DNA of 64,000 nucleotides, from the NCBI GenBank assembly GCA_012295275.1, contig CM022665.1, positions 32,527,022 through 32,591,021 of the forward strand, in the 5' to 3' direction. Numbering within the stretch: the stretch's first letter is position 1; each line of letters opens with the position of its first letter. Positions 25,040-38,759 of this stretch are shown piece after piece. Below the pieces are notes generated by a model. The model worked only from the letters and a program-made list of their open reading frames with translations. It did no database searches and was not told the DNA's origin. The position numbers and the translations under genes were made by a program. The stretch is from Chrysomallon squamiferum. Lineage: Eukaryota > Mollusca > Gastropoda > Neomphalida > Peltospiridae.

Positions 25040-25460
25040 TACGGCTTATCTGTTTTACTATATGTTATGATTTCACTAAGCAATAAAATGTGTTATTATA
25101 TTCGGTGGTCGTCCAATGAAAACATGCTCCGGTCCTAAGTGATCACAACAGATAAAATGACAATATTGTAACCAAAGAAGTCAAGTGGAAGACAGCAATT
25201 TCAACAAAATCGAAAAATGCAATAAAAGAAGATCGTAAAACGTATTTGGTTACAGTCTGATGCTACGACAGCTGAGAGGCCTTCTGTAGGTTGAATAATT
25301 TTATAATAATAATAATTATTATTATTATAATAAACAAACAACAACATTAACAGTAATAATAGCTCTTGTTATTGTTTTATTATTGTTGTAAAAGTATCTG
25401 GTTATGCTTCCGTTGCCGGAGGCCCTCTATAAGCAGAATATATTGTTTGATTACTAGCGT
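25040..25460. other. Intergenic
   Basis: Unique AT-rich sequence with AAT/ATT repeats at about 25303-25335, which form a small inverted repeat (AAT units followed by ATT units). Confidence 0.45.
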
Positions 25461-25621
25461 ATTACTACTATTACAATTACCACAACAACTACTATTGTTA
25501 CTATTGTTATTACTACTACTAGTATAACTACTTTTAATACCATTATTGGTACCACCAGTAGTATTACTACTAAAAAAAATACCAGTACCAGCTCCACCAC
25601 TCTTATTACGATCGTTATTCT

Positions 25622-25663
<42 letters not shown>

Positions 25664-25760
25664 CACTGTTACTACTACCACTAATTCTAGTGATACTGCT
25701 AATACCACCACTACAACTGCTAGCTACTACTACTATTACTACTATTGCTCCTACTGTTTC
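25461..25760. repeat. Degenerate (TAC/ACT)n trinucleotide array, about 300 bases
   Basis: A 3-base period is visible throughout, purest at about 25619-25665. Period-3 structure leaves all frames open on both strands. The translations are poly-Ser, poly-Val or poly-Leu and should not be read as genes. Confidence 0.9.
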
Positions 25761-26402
25761 TCCTATTCCAGCATCACTCCATAACACCCACTACTAGAAC
25801 TAAGACTTACAAGTTAACTACTGTCGTAAAGTCACAAACACTTACACAATAATTTATATTTAAATTTATTCCCGTTTGTTGAATAAAACCCGTCAATCTT
25901 TCAGTGAGAAATATACATTACATATGTATACTGTTACTACAATACAATAAGTGAAGGCCAGGTGCTCTCCTGTCGTCTTTTTCATTGTATCTGTTCCACG
26001 TGCACACCTGTGGAGCGGCATTTCTCAGGTAGTTGAGGATTATCTTCAATGGGCTTTATATGGGCACACTGGATTAATGTCGACGCAGAGACCATAATCT
26101 TATTATTTGCCGGCGATTTCGTATGAAAAAAATTCGCGGAGTACTTGCACTGTGTGTTAATGGTATTGATGTGTGTGAAATGTAAGATTGCGGACAACTG
26201 GAAGGGTCAATAATAAGAAGAGAAAATAGAAAATAAAGGTCCGAGGAAAGAAAAAAAATCGGTGAATGGATTAATTGATCAACAAGATATAATGATTATC
26301 ATTTCTTTATTTGTTTGTTCATTTTTCCATTTAGTCGTTCATATGTTAATTATTTCTACTGTTCACATTATTTAAAAAAGAATATGTGAGTGTGTGCGTA
26401 TG

Positions 26403-26406
<4 letters not shown>
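25761..26406. other. Intergenic, unique sequence
   Basis: No gene recognised. The part at about 25960-26190 is GC-balanced. Confidence 0.4.

Positions 26407-26478
<72 letters not shown>
26407..26478. repeat. (AG)n microsatellite, 36 units
   Basis: Pure homopurine AG tract. Confidence 0.97.
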
Positions 26479-26480
<2 letters not shown>

Positions 26481-27694
26481 AGGAAAATATATTTCTTTTG
26501 AGAAATAAAACATTACTGTGCAGAACAACATCGCTTTTAAGTAAAATCGAAAATAAATAATCAGTAAAGAATAAATATCTTTAATGATTATTATTTGAGT
26601 TTTCTTACTCAAGCTAAGTTCTATGTAACTGTCGAAGAAAGAAAGATGCCAAACAAAGTTAAAAAGAAAAACAAAGTTGGGCTAGTACTGAAAAATGAAT
26701 TGCAGTGGCAACACCTATAAAGCACGGCCTTCTGCCCTTCAAACGAGAGTGCAAAGATTGCATTGAAATTAACAAGCACACAACGCTACCAAAAAGCATT
26801 GATCTTTTCTCATTCTTTCCAGATCGCAAGAAAACGACATCCCGAAGCGAGTATCGCAAAAAATGAAGCCGGGATTTATTTCCTATTTAGATAAACTGTT
26901 TGATATTCGCGCTCTAACGGCAGCGCCGCAACAACGGTGAATACAAATAGGCACGTAACTGACAATTTGTTTACAGTTACAAACACAGCTCGGGAGAGAG
27001 GCAGGGCCACTGAGTTCAAGTGTTCATGTCATTTCATGCCATGAGCAGATGTCAATATCAGCAACTGATGACAAAAATCATTACATAACGTTGTCTATCT
27101 CGTGTTTACTCTCCGTCCCATTTTTGTTGCAGCACCGCCGATTTTTAACGATGTTTAGTGTGTGTTTGAGAATATTGACAGATGTAATCGATACTCGTAG
27201 GGTTAAATGCTGCTCTTCTATCATTTTCGTACGGTTGTTGTTGTTGTAGTAGTACTTCTGGAGTACAGCAATAACGTCGTCACTATCCCATGGTTCATTT
27301 GTTAGTTTTGGGGTATCATATAATTATGTGTTTCATTAACTCAATTCTATAATCATTATGGTAAGCTTTAGGTGGAAAGAAAAATGTATATAGAGAACCT
27401 GGTGGAGAGAAGGATAAACATAGAAACAGATAAACTGATACAGACACAAATATGGACAGAGAGAAGGATGCATGCATGGATCAACTGATGGAGGGATGAA
27501 ACATACAGAAGCGGTTCTCGCGGTTGCTCCAAAATACTTCGAGAAACTATTTTCATAAAAACATTATCTTTGTTTTACAATAAACAATGGTAGTCATAAT
27601 CCAAGTAAAAACAGTTGGTGTCCGGTACATAACACACTCTTTTGTTTAAGCAGAAATTTTGTTGGGTACAGCTGTACAAACATATCAGTAAATG
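26479..27694. other. Intergenic with GC-balanced islands
   Basis: Unique sequence. The part at about 26880-27010 is CpG-rich for this locus. No gene recognised. Confidence 0.4.
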
Positions 27695-27720
27695 AAAAAA
27701 AAAAAAAAAAAAAAAAAAAA

Positions 27721-27756
<36 letters not shown>
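27695..27756. repeat. Poly(A) run followed by (AAT)n
   Basis: About 27 A, then AAT units, resembling a decayed retroelement tail. I recognise no element body before it. Confidence 0.85.
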
Positions 27757-29292
27757 TAAAAAAAACACACCCAAAAACAACATTATTATTATTATTATAA
27801 ACGCCGTACCGTTAGAACAGTTCCAAATTTTGAAGCGCTAATTCATCTAACTTGTAATTGTCATCATCATCATCATTATGATAGTCATTATCATCATCAT
27901 CATCTTTTCCTCCAACTTCTTTTATTATTCAGTAGACATATTACAAGCAATAATTTCAGAATTTTATATTTCATTTTTAATCTGCAGTGAAAATCAAACT
28001 TTCAAATTACATGCCTTAAAAGTACGAACCAGACACAGTGTCAGCGAAGAACAAATTAGACTCAGAATTTGAGATCGTGGAAATTTCAGTAACACGGTCG
28101 TTAATTCCATATAATGACCATAAGGAAAGGATGAACATATTTTTCGGTCTATATTAGTTTAAAAACAATAATGGTTATTTTCATAATAAAATTGCTTTAG
28201 TTCGTATTTCGCTTCGGCTATTGTTCCCCGTACAAAAGGTGACATGTGTGTTTCCTGGGGGTATATTAAACTTATCCCCCTCTGTGCAAAGTGTCGTGTC
28301 AGAGTGACAGCCAGGATAAGCTTGTTACAAATACAACACAAATATTCACACATGGCTTACTAGCTGGAATCCCCCTTACACTGTACATTATGCTTGAAAA
28401 GCCGTTAAAGAAAAAACCTTCAGAAAACGACACCGACGAGTTTACTTTATGGATAAATTACTGCCATTATATTTTGGTAAATTATTATTTGTTACATGAC
28501 AGCGTCCTGTGAAACAGAAACTAGTTCTTCTTCACGAAGAGAGAGACAAAGATGTGAAATTGTTGGTTAGTAAGTGCTTGAACTTCACATGTTATTTCAT
28601 ACGTCGTTCTTATCATCATCATCAGCATCAGTATCATCATCATCATCATCATGGTCATTATCATCATTTGATCAGTAACATCATTATTTTTATTAATATC
28701 GTTTATCAAAATCACCAGCATCATCATCTTTTATTATTGTATCTTTAGGTAAAATATAAATCTGACGAAATAGTATTTTACAGATAAAAGTCTCTTATAT
28801 ATATAAAAATTAAATTTAGTTTTTGAATGAAAAATTAACAGATTCTTAATATGAAATTTTTCCATAAATAGGATCATGATCTGCCAAATATAGGTATTTC
28901 AAAATTGCTTAAATACAGTGCATATTCAAGTAAGTAAGTAAGTAAGAAATTAACATGGTAGTCGGATCAAGCTGTTGTTAAGCACGTCTGCGACAGTAAC
29001 ATAATCAAGTATGCTGTCTTGGGCTTACATAGAAAGAAGAGGGCATTCGATGTCTTACTTAATGGTAACAGAATGAGGTTAAGCTCCACAGTTCCGAAAG
29101 TCTGCATACCACATGTTACTACCTCTGATAACACTATGAAGCACGGACTCAAGCAGGAAATAACCGAACTGAATTAGTGATTTCGATACTGTCACCTCAG
29201 CCGACTACGCTACCAGGGAGTTACATCCCGCACAAGAAAATATCTATCAAAGATGAGAATTATTCTAGGACAGACCCATGATTTTAAATTAG
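27757..29292. other. Intergenic with CAT-type repeats
   Basis: ATT at about 27782-27799, CAT/ATC repeats at about 27861-27905 and 28612-28735, and a short AAGT repeat at 28929-28946. Open frames over these are His/Met-rich artefacts. Confidence 0.5.
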
Positions 29293-29496
29293 GTTTCAAA
29301 ACGAAATAAGCTTTCTTATAAAGAAAATTATCTGGATCAGCCATTCGTGTTAACATCAATTAAAGCTTTTCAAGGCGTCATCACTGCTGTATGCTATTCT
29401 GACAATCTGTGGCTAGCAATATTTAAAATGGAAAAGACACCAATTGAGTTTCAGTCGGAGAGTATAGTTGATATCTTCTTAAATGAATCCAGTTAA
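29293..29496 (+). pseudogene. Open protein-like fragment, family not recognised
   Basis: Between stops the + strand is open for 67 codons and ends at TAA 29494-29496. The downstream half (for example AVCYSDNLWLAIF) has a hydrophobic/aromatic pattern more protein-like than its surroundings. An AATAAA lies near 29566-29571. It may be a decayed element or chance. Confidence 0.15.
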
Positions 29497-30329
29497 AATA
29501 TGCCCCTTCTTGCATTAGTTGCGCCAGTATACCAAATGTAAAATTATGAGATGTATTTGTACTAATAAAGAATTTTGTTTACCTATATATAAATAAAGGT
29601 CTTCAACTTACGGGTTACGTCTCTGAAACTGTAATGTGCTTCCGAATACGTGATAACTGAAAAAGCACACAACACGATCATATACTAGCAGCTTTTTTTT
29701 TTTGTTAAGAAAATCCGCCAGAGTATCAAGAGTCCCGTACTGCAAGCCATAATAACTGTGTTATTCTGTGATCATTTAATTCAACTCTCTTACGTTTTAA
29801 AAATCTACAGTTAAAGTGTAACTTTAATTCTGATACAGATTTAAATTCAGATCGTTCACATTAAATAGGCCAAACTCGACAAGGTTTACAATCAAGTAAG
29901 TGCATTAATGATGGAAGAAATATAAAGAAAAAATAACGAAGTCCTATGATTTCAGACATGATATCCTCATACATCTGTGAATGAATACTTACATACATAA
30001 TTAATATTCATAAGTGAAATTCAGTGACAGTAAAACTACAGTTAAACTTCATGCTATTGTCAGACACAGTACTCAAAACACAAACGTTTTTTTTTTTGTT
30101 TTTTTTTTTCTTCTTCTTTTAAAAAAAAATAAAAAAATAAAAATATTAATAAAATGTTTGTTCCGAATGTGTTTATATAGCACGATAAACCAAGACCGAG
30201 ATATTTTTAATACAATGAAATCTCAGCCAGCGAGAGCCGCGTCAATTTGATGTGTGAAGTCAACACCTTTCATTCAGTGTTCTGATATTACACCAGCACC
30301 CAACAAAGCCGGGCAACTCCTCTTCAGTT
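29497..30329. other. Intergenic, AT-rich
   Basis: No gene seen. T and A runs occur at about 29694-29704 and 30087-30140. Confidence 0.45.
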
Positions 30330-30480
30330 TCCTGACAGCCCCACTATATCAGATATTGGCTCGGCTTACCTGTAATTGCCTTAGCGCGCCCTGCTAGTCA
30401 GGTAACCCATATCGGGTGAGTGAAGCCAAGTTTTAGCCGAAATCTCCTCATCTACTTGCCAAATTTAACCACTTAGGTTG
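30330..30480. promoter_or_regulatory. Candidate regulatory island with inverted CAGGTAA sites
   Basis: A GC-balanced unique block. TTACCTG at 30366-30372 and CAGGTAA at 30399-30405 form an inverted pair of E-box-like half sites (CAGGTA is bound by Snail and ZEB factors) around a GCGCGCC core. No coding frame. Confidence 0.25.
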
Positions 30481-33400
30481 AAAATCAGCCATGTTTTACT
30501 GTAAAATAATAAGCATAAACAATAATAGTTGAAAAAGTGTTTTGATCTCATGTAAGAGAAAACAGTTCAACTGGACAAACATTAAAATACTCTGTGTACT
30601 TTATGTGCATTCACTGGTCTACACCTTTGCTTTTCTGTTTATTATTGTTGTTATTTATTTATTTATTTATTTATTTATTATTTTTATTTTATTATTATTA
30701 TTATTACTTTAAATAATTAATTTAAATAAACACGATATCTAATGATGGCAGCTATAAAATACACTTTTAAATACAGTATTAGTTTCATAAGAAAAAAAAC
30801 AACAAAATATGGTTAATAAGTGATTTCGATCAGTTATTAAACAGTTTAACTGCTATTCATTCCGTACAGAAAAATAACTTTAAAAAGAGTAACATATCTT
30901 CATATTCAAGTTTAACTGATATCTCACTAAAAGAAAGTACAAATTTCTTTTAGAGAATAATTTAAAATAAAACAAAAACAGGCCGTATGTGTCTGTGCGT
31001 GCATGCGTCCGTGCGTGCGTGTGTGTGTGTGTTAAACGTTTATAAAAACGACGAGAAAGGAATAGAATTGTTATCATTACCTAGTTGTTTTTTATGATTG
31101 TACCAAATCAGTAAAGCTTCTTACGACACTGTTCTGGACAAGAGCCTAAGTTATCAGTTCTGTATAGGTTTTATTAAATGTATTAAAAAATAAATTAAAC
31201 ACAGTAAGAAAAAAAAAGTAGCCAGCGCAAGGAATCTATCTCAACACAGGCTAGTTTTGATGTCCAAGGTTTAACCATAACTTGTAATTTACCTGACATA
31301 AAATAAGATAATCTGGGAAGAAGATTTTATACCAGCGAACTGTGTCAATGAATGTAAAAAAACGTGTTAATGTTTACAAAATTAAAAGGACTTACTGATT
31401 TTATACCACGTTTTCTTGACGGGTTCGGTCATATAAGCTATAAAGGTTGTCTGTGTTTCCTTTAGTTAGCACATTACAATAAATTATCTTGTCTACATTA
31501 ATGTACCACGTTCCAGTTATAATTTATGTGCAACAATAAACATAAATTTGAGGCTATATTGTCAAACAAACAAAACAAACGGATGGGTGCTGAAGAAACG
31601 TTAACTTTAGCAAGGCTAACATATCATGAGAAAAAGAAGAAAAATAAAAAAAATAAAAAATAAAATTCACACACACTCTACAAATGATTTATATATAAAT
31701 AAGTATTACAGTAAGTTATATATATATAAATTATAGAAACGTGCACTTCAGTTGATTGGTATTAATTAATCAACCTATTATTTATTTATATTCGTTCTTA
31801 TTATTATTTATTTTTCTGCTATGTCGATTCATTTCATTACCTGCGGCATTTATACATTTTTCGAATACAGTTTAACCCGAACAGTTCTGCGTAACATTCG
31901 ACTTAAATACACTATTTTCAAACACCGCGCGTTCAGCGTAAAATATTTGTTACACTTCATATGACTTTCTTTTATCGTGTTTTTTTTTTTTTTCATTTTT
32001 TTTTCACAATATTTAGTTTCGAATTCACAAGCTGAGAAGTTACGTTTATGAAAAAAAAAAAAATAATAATTTCTAAGGTTATTATTATTTACGGACATTC
32101 TCACTACAATAAACACCCTTTCTGGAAGAAATTAAAACAAGAAGAAGAAAACCATGGAAGCCATCTTGAATCTGTTATATGTTTCAGAGAAAACAAATAA
32201 AAAAATAAAGGAAGAAGAAAATCATCCTGACTTGTGCACTGACAAAAATCTTTGAAAGACATTAGCTGTGAAAATGAGTACTTTTGAGTATCTGGTAAGT
32301 GATTCAACCGATGTCAATGGTCTTGGCTCGCTGGTACCCTGAGTCTGTGTTTTGATGTGGGCGCCATAATTTATGGGGCGCTGAAAAAGCGAGACAGATT
32401 TTATGGGATCTTCATGGGCCGTTTTAAGGATCATGGCACCGAGTTTGGCAGTTTATGGTGTATACGAGGCCTGAATATCGAACTGTGAGAAGAACATGCC
32501 ACAAACTGTCCAGCTGCGAGATTCATACAGGAGTGTCTGTTAATACGTTTAAGTGAGTGCGGACGAGCTGTTTTGTGGTACTGTAGGAGACGTTGAAAAT
32601 TTGTTTATCAATAGCAATTGGAAAGTATGTAAGGATCTCGAGTGATCTATAAGCCTACAACAGGTTAACCATACACCTAAGTTCACAAGTAAACGTACTT
32701 CAAGAACACGATAAACACAGGAATATAAGATGATATAAACAATGTCATTTGCATATTGCTGTTTACACTTAGACATAAGCATATACAGACAAGCATATTT
32801 ATATCAAGAAACACGAATATTTTTATCAGGGTCTATAAAAATGTAGGTAACATATCAGAGATAAATAAAAAAATATTTTATGGTTGGTGTTATGAAATGT
32901 TCGCATACATATGTACATATTACAAACATACATACATATATATAAAAGTTTAAAGAAAGTTTTTTATATCGTTATGACATTAGATTCGTTCCTACGTGAA
33001 GACGCATACATTTAAACTTAATACAACCAGATATGTTAAAGACTTGGATGAACATTAACATCATGATCGACATCTCTTCTGATTTTTTATTAAAAATAAA
33101 GTAAAAACTAATTTTTAGAAGCGCCACAGTAAATTAATTTTTTAAAATCTCCAAAATAAACCTTAAAAGGCGTTTACCCATATCACACGTGTTTACTGGT
33201 CAAACAAGCCATACACCACGTCTAAATTCAATTAGTTTCACTTTACACAATACAGCCCTTATCTTTTCGTTTGTTTACATACTCTCATTTTATTAAAATC
33301 GGCGAACCCCACACATACATAAGACTCTGCATATAACAACGCCAGACCAACACCCGCGCGTTGATAGAGGACCTCTCAATGTTCTAATAAGCCGATAGCT

Positions 33401-35565
33401 GGGACGTATATGCATTCTGCAGTATGTTATTAAAACCAGATACTATAGAAAATGATCCGGAGTCAATATTTATCTGTCGGTTGTGATCTGACAACTTGGT
33501 GACCCCGGTACATTGACTGATTGCAGGCTATGTTTTCCCGTACCGTGTGTACCCACAGAGCTGGAAAAACGGAATGCTGTTGCATATATCGGGTATAACG
33601 TTCATGTGATTTGATACTGGTCATAAATTTCATTCAAAATATGTTGTCGCTTCAGTTCAAAAAGGTTTAAACTTTATTTATACGTTGTTGCAATGACATG
33701 ACTCCACTGCTCTGTACTTAAACCTATATAAATCCGAGCCTTGTAGACTCTAGTACTTAGACAGCCCATGGCGAAATTTTTCACCGATTAAATTTATATT
33801 TTTCTGGACCTCAGAAATTCAAAAAGTCAAATTTACTAGAAATGTTATTTACAAACCTTATGAATATAAAAAGTCCACATTTTCTGTTTTCTTCTGTATT
33901 TTGTGTCGTGCTTAGTCAACAAGTATTATTCAGTGGTCTGATGTTAGGGGAATTTATAATTTGTCTCTTTCATTTTATTCTTCTTGACAGGATACTTTCT
34001 CAGTGGAGAACATGTAAGGTTTGTCCTGGATAGATTTGCTTCAACTCTTCTCTGATAATAAAACATATCTGAATAACAACATGCATTTTTGTGCGTTTGT
34101 TTAACTGTTTCTTCTTCTTGTTTAGTTCTTTTCTTGCGTTATTATCATCACTATTACTATTATTATTATTTAAGATTGTATATTTCTTCTTTATTTTTTA
34201 TATTTTATATTTACTATTAAATATACAACCCATATTAATGTTATAGTCTTAGCCATCCCGTTTGTATGAATTAAAACTGTATATAAAAAACCCATTATAA
34301 TCAATAATGTCAGGTACATCAACAACATTAACAATATTACCACTTACAGCAGTATCTGCAACAGCAACAACAGCAATAAAAATAATAAAGATGATAACAA
34401 CAACAATAACATTACTAATAATAACAATGATTTTACTAATAGCAACAATACTAATATTACTACTACTACTACTAATAATAATAACAATAATAATAAAAAT
34501 AACAACAAAAATAATAATGATTGTAAACAAGTTCAATGTTTGCACTGACTATCTTTGACTGCTACATTACACACACACACTAGAAACACGCTTCATTAAA
34601 TAAACTGTATTATGTTAACAAAATAGCTTGTAAATGACAATGGTATTTGAAATTATTGACCCCAAACAAGATAACATAACCAGATGATCGTAATGAAACC
34701 AAACGTCTCTTTTAAAATCTATTTTTCAACATTTTTATCAGCAGCAAAAAACTCTCTATGGGCTGGGGAAAAAAAAATAGTTTTAAAAAATTCAATTTAC
34801 AGTTATTCGTACACGCGACCAAATATGATTAAACTCGTTTACACAGTTTTTATGATATTCCTAATTCACATAACTGAATTATCAAGGATAAAATGTAAAA
34901 GCGAAATAAAAATGAAATAAAAACCAGTTATTAAATTACTCATCTTAAATGAAAATGAAATAATAATAAAAAAAATATTAGGAAGTTATTCTGTGTTTGA
35001 TCTGTCGTTTAACTGAATTTTTGTAATGATGAAACAAAATACAGATTGCACTGATATGCACAAATGTTGATAGGTGATAGGTGATCGGACTTCCTGTCTT
35101 ATAATCATTCAAAGCAAATGAATTCTTCTGTTTATTTTATTATACTCTTTAAAATTTATTTATAAATTTATTTATTTGTTTTAGCCTGGGGAAAAAATAT
35201 ATATAACAAACCCATTAAAGTGGATATTCGATTAAAACGTGTGATAATCTGCATAGAAATAAACAAAAACTTTTTGTTCGATGAAACAAGAAATTATCTG
35301 CAATATTAAATTGTTGCATAATTCATGTTGTGCACAATTGTAAAGAAAGAACTAAATTTAGAAAAGAAGAAAAACCAGTTATAATACGGGTAATTCAGTA
35401 TTTTCGTGTTGATCGACTGAATAAAGTAGTATTAGGTTAATGGTATCTCAACACATTTTAATGTAATTATTGGTCAGACATATTCTAGTTATCCAGTGAT
35501 AATAATAATCATGAAATAGATTAAACTTGATATCACCACTTTATAGGCAGCTCTTATCGATTACT
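30481..35565. other. Intergenic, 5 kb, no supported gene
   Basis: AT-rich with ATTT repeats (30652-30685), short GTGCGTGCGT repeats (30998-31031), A/T runs near 31640-31660, 31979-31993 and 32052-32061, and AAC/AAT trinucleotides at 34319-34512. GC-balanced blocks at about 32300-32530 and 33300-33560 are non-repetitive and could be regulatory. Confidence 0.4.
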
Positions 35566-35745
35566 AGCAAGGGATCCTTTATAATGATCTTCCCATAATA
35601 GGAAAGCACATACCACAGTATTTGATAAAGCAGTCGTGGGAATGGGATTAAAACGGCGAACAGCCCATAAGCGAGCTAATGAGTACTGAACCAACAGCCT
35701 GTCCAGCCTCAGCGCCGCCTCCTAACCACAGAGTGCAGCACCCTG
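35566..35745 (-). mobile_element. Degenerate tRNA-derived SINE of a type common in molluscs
   Basis: Read on the minus strand, a tRNA-like head begins near 35740. An A-box-like region (TGTGGTTAGGAGGCGGCGCT) lies at 35711-35730, and a B-box-like GGTTCAGTAC at about 35683-35692. The body follows, and its reverse complement contains GGAAAGCACATACCACAG and CAGTCGTGGG on the + strand. The end adjoins AGCAAGGGATCC. From memory, this body and tail match a tRNA-headed SINE found in many molluscan genomes. The exact family name is uncertain (RUDI-like is one possibility). Confidence 0.6.
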
Positions 35746-37872
35746 TAAAGTGCTACACATTCTAGTAAATAAAACAAATTTCCATGAAACTTCAGGAACT
35801 TTCAATACATTTTTTAAAAGCCATATGGTTGGTGGATCTTGCCAAGGATTCCACATCAGCCTTTACTCGATAGAGAATGTTAGAATTAGCTATATTGGAA
35901 AGTGTCCTGACCACTCGTTTCAACTGAAGAGCTCTTTACTGCGCTGACAAGCAGAGAAATACACAAACTTTGAAGCTCCTCGGCTGTTTGTAGCAAGAAC
36001 TTATTAAACTTGTAACCAAGGCGGAATGTAGCCTCTTGAAAAATAGTCCTCAAACCAGAACGCTATCGCAGATCAAAGGAACGAGCGTGAAGTGTGTAAA
36101 ACATTGCTTTTTTTTCCCTTGAGGCTGTTGAAACAATCATTTCATTTTAGTTCACAGACCACAAGAGTAATAAAAGATACACGCTATCAACAGAGAGCGT
36201 ACAGTGGGTACGGTTTGAGAGATTAGCGTGTGCATACTTTTGCGTTTGCTGAAATACATACAGATGTTTGTAATCAGGTTACTTAACTTAAAGAAATTAA
36301 AATAGAATATGAAATACAGATGTAATAATAATAATAATAATAATAAAATCTTTGGAAAATATTTCAGTGTGTGTGTGTGACTTTCTTTCTAGGTGCGTGT
36401 TTGTCTATATATGCGTCTTTACAATGCCATCTGATTTTTAAACTGAAAATCTAAATAGCTGAACTGAATCAACATATGCATTCAATGCATAATGTATTAA
36501 TTTTCAAATTTGTTGCACAGTCAAAAATACAAAATATTTTTGTCGATTCCAAGGTTTACATGCATATGTGTCTGTCAGCTTCACAAGACATTTAAAAATA
36601 CGGTAAGGGTGTTATAAAACGTTAAAGAGAAAATGGCGACAAGATGATTTATATAAGCTTGAGCATGGTACAGACGTACTGGTTTGAAGTGACATCCAAG
36701 TTGTTTTGAAATTAGCTGGTCACGATTTGAAACATAAAAAAGGAAAACTAAATAAACAGGTTTAATGGTTCTGAGATTTTATAGTTGCAATCACACGCGG
36801 AAGTTGGGTGTACACTTGATTTGTATTCCTCCCCCATTTTAAGCTAACCAGTGAAAAAAGTAATGAAATGCATATAATTTATGTTGAAAGTTATATTCAC
36901 ATTGATGATACCTCATTCAAAAAATCCTCGAACCGTCCCTGCATGTTTTGTATATGTTATTTGAAGTTTTATTTGTATTTTATTTTAAATATTTTGTTGT
37001 TGTTACTGCCATTGTTGTTTTTTTTGTTTATTATTGGATTTTTTCTTCCTTTTTTGTCCCCATTCAAAGGAAAATAATTTTTAAGATACAAATGCAGTTA
37101 ACATAAACGTGTTAATAGTGATTTCTTGGATGATACTTTTTTTTTTTTTTTTTTTTTTACATTTAAAATAAAAATTTTTTTTAACAAATCTGACTTGATA
37201 TGTAATATCTCTCAGAACCTTGCACATTTACTTAGAACAGTCACACGCTTCTCTCGTTCACGGAGAACTCTAGAATTAGAGAGTCAGACGAACGCAGCCT
37301 GGTTGCCTGGTGTCTGGAAGGATAAACACATGGATGGATAATTGAACGGTGATTAAAGTAATATATAAATTTATATTACAATTATTAGCCATCCTTTTTC
37401 TATGTTTGAAGATTTATTTACTTCTGTAACTTCTACATTTGCATAGATTTTTGCGAAAAGGAGAGCATTTAAAATAACATCTTTATCGGGCATAGATTAT
37501 TATTATTATTATTTTGAGTGTTGGGAGGGTGTTTCAGAAGAAAGTGCATAATAATATTGCAAATCAAAGACTTTCTTGAAGATATAATTAAGAAAGAAAA
37601 ATGTAAAGAAAAAAGAGGAAAAAACAAACGCGATATATCTCTAATTTCCTTTCATCACTAAGTTAGTGAACATCTAAACGACGGAGATGCAAGAGCCGAT
37701 CATATTTCAATGACGATTTTCATCCATTAATCGCCGCCGTACTCGAGCCACGGTACCGAGGATCAAAGAAAAATAGTACTTACTTTGTCTATGTGCATAA
37801 ATAACTGTGTCTGCTTTTATTACACTGGGGAACTCCTAAATACTTTTCCTTTCATAGACATAAACTTCTGAA

Positions 37873-37875
<3 letters not shown>
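35746..37875. other. Intergenic
   Basis: No gene recognised. It has AAT repeats at about 36325-36347, a T run at 37138-37159 and an optimal TCF/LEF-type word AGATCAAAGG at 36070-36079. A GC-balanced block lies at 37680-37780. Confidence 0.4.

Positions 37876-37906
<31 letters not shown>
37876..37906. repeat. Poly(A) run, about 31 bases
   Basis: Uninterrupted A homopolymer. Confidence 0.9.
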
Positions 37907-37908
<2 letters not shown>

Positions 37909-38189
37909 AAGAAGATAATAATCGCAATTGCACAAGGTCAAAGAATTCGAGGTGTAATATTAAATCTAGAAGAAATAAATTCTAAAAAACCTAGGAACAT
38001 ACCAGTAAGCTGCGAGGAATCTAGATTAATCTTAAGAATGTCAAAGCAGGGAAAAGAGTTTTCTGTAACGATGCACTCGTATAAGATATCATATGTGTTG
38101 TTAGGAACCACGTAGATAATGCCATTTTACGATAAGTACAAATTTAGTAGATCAACGTTAAATTCAAACAGAATTATACTTAATGATGA

Positions 38190-38520
38190 TACGGATTGTT
38201 AGAAGTAATAATAGTAGTAGTTATAGTATAAGTAATAGTGGTAATAGAAAAAGCTATAGAAATGGTAATAAGAGAAGCTGAAGTAGTTACAGTATAACAA
38301 GTAGTAATTGCAGCAGTAATAAAAATAGTAAAAACATTAGTAATAACAGTTGTAATAGAAACAGCAGTAGTAGTCATGGTGGTAGTAGCAGTAGTAGTTA
38401 TTGTTGTTATCGTAGCAGCAGCTGAAGTAATAATAGTTGTATTACAGCTGTGGTGGTGATGGTGGTAGTAGTAGTAACTATAGTGACGGAAGACGACTTA
38501 CTGTAGCAACAGCAGCAGTA
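38190..38520. repeat. Degenerate (TAG/TAA/GCA)n trinucleotide array
   Basis: A period-3 array of about 330 bases, mainly TAG, TAA, CAG and GGT units. Stop-free frames on the minus strand are Thr/Ile artefacts. Confidence 0.85.
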
Positions 38521-38562
38521 TATAGTCAGTAATATATGTTTTTATTTTAATTTTATTTTAAC

Positions 38563-38759
38563 TTTTTTTTTTTTTTTTTTTTTCTTTAAAAAAAAAAAAT
38601 AAATAAAATAAAATAATAAATAAATAAATAAATAAATACTACTACTACTACTACTACTACTAATAATAATAATAATAAATAAATAAATAAATAAACAAAC
38701 AAACAAACAAACAAATAAATAAATAAACAAACGAACAAACAAACAAACAAACAAACAAA

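Noticed and set aside
25454-25797. Overlapping open frames on both strands
   Set aside because: They are produced by a TAC/ACT trinucleotide array. The translations are homopolymeric.
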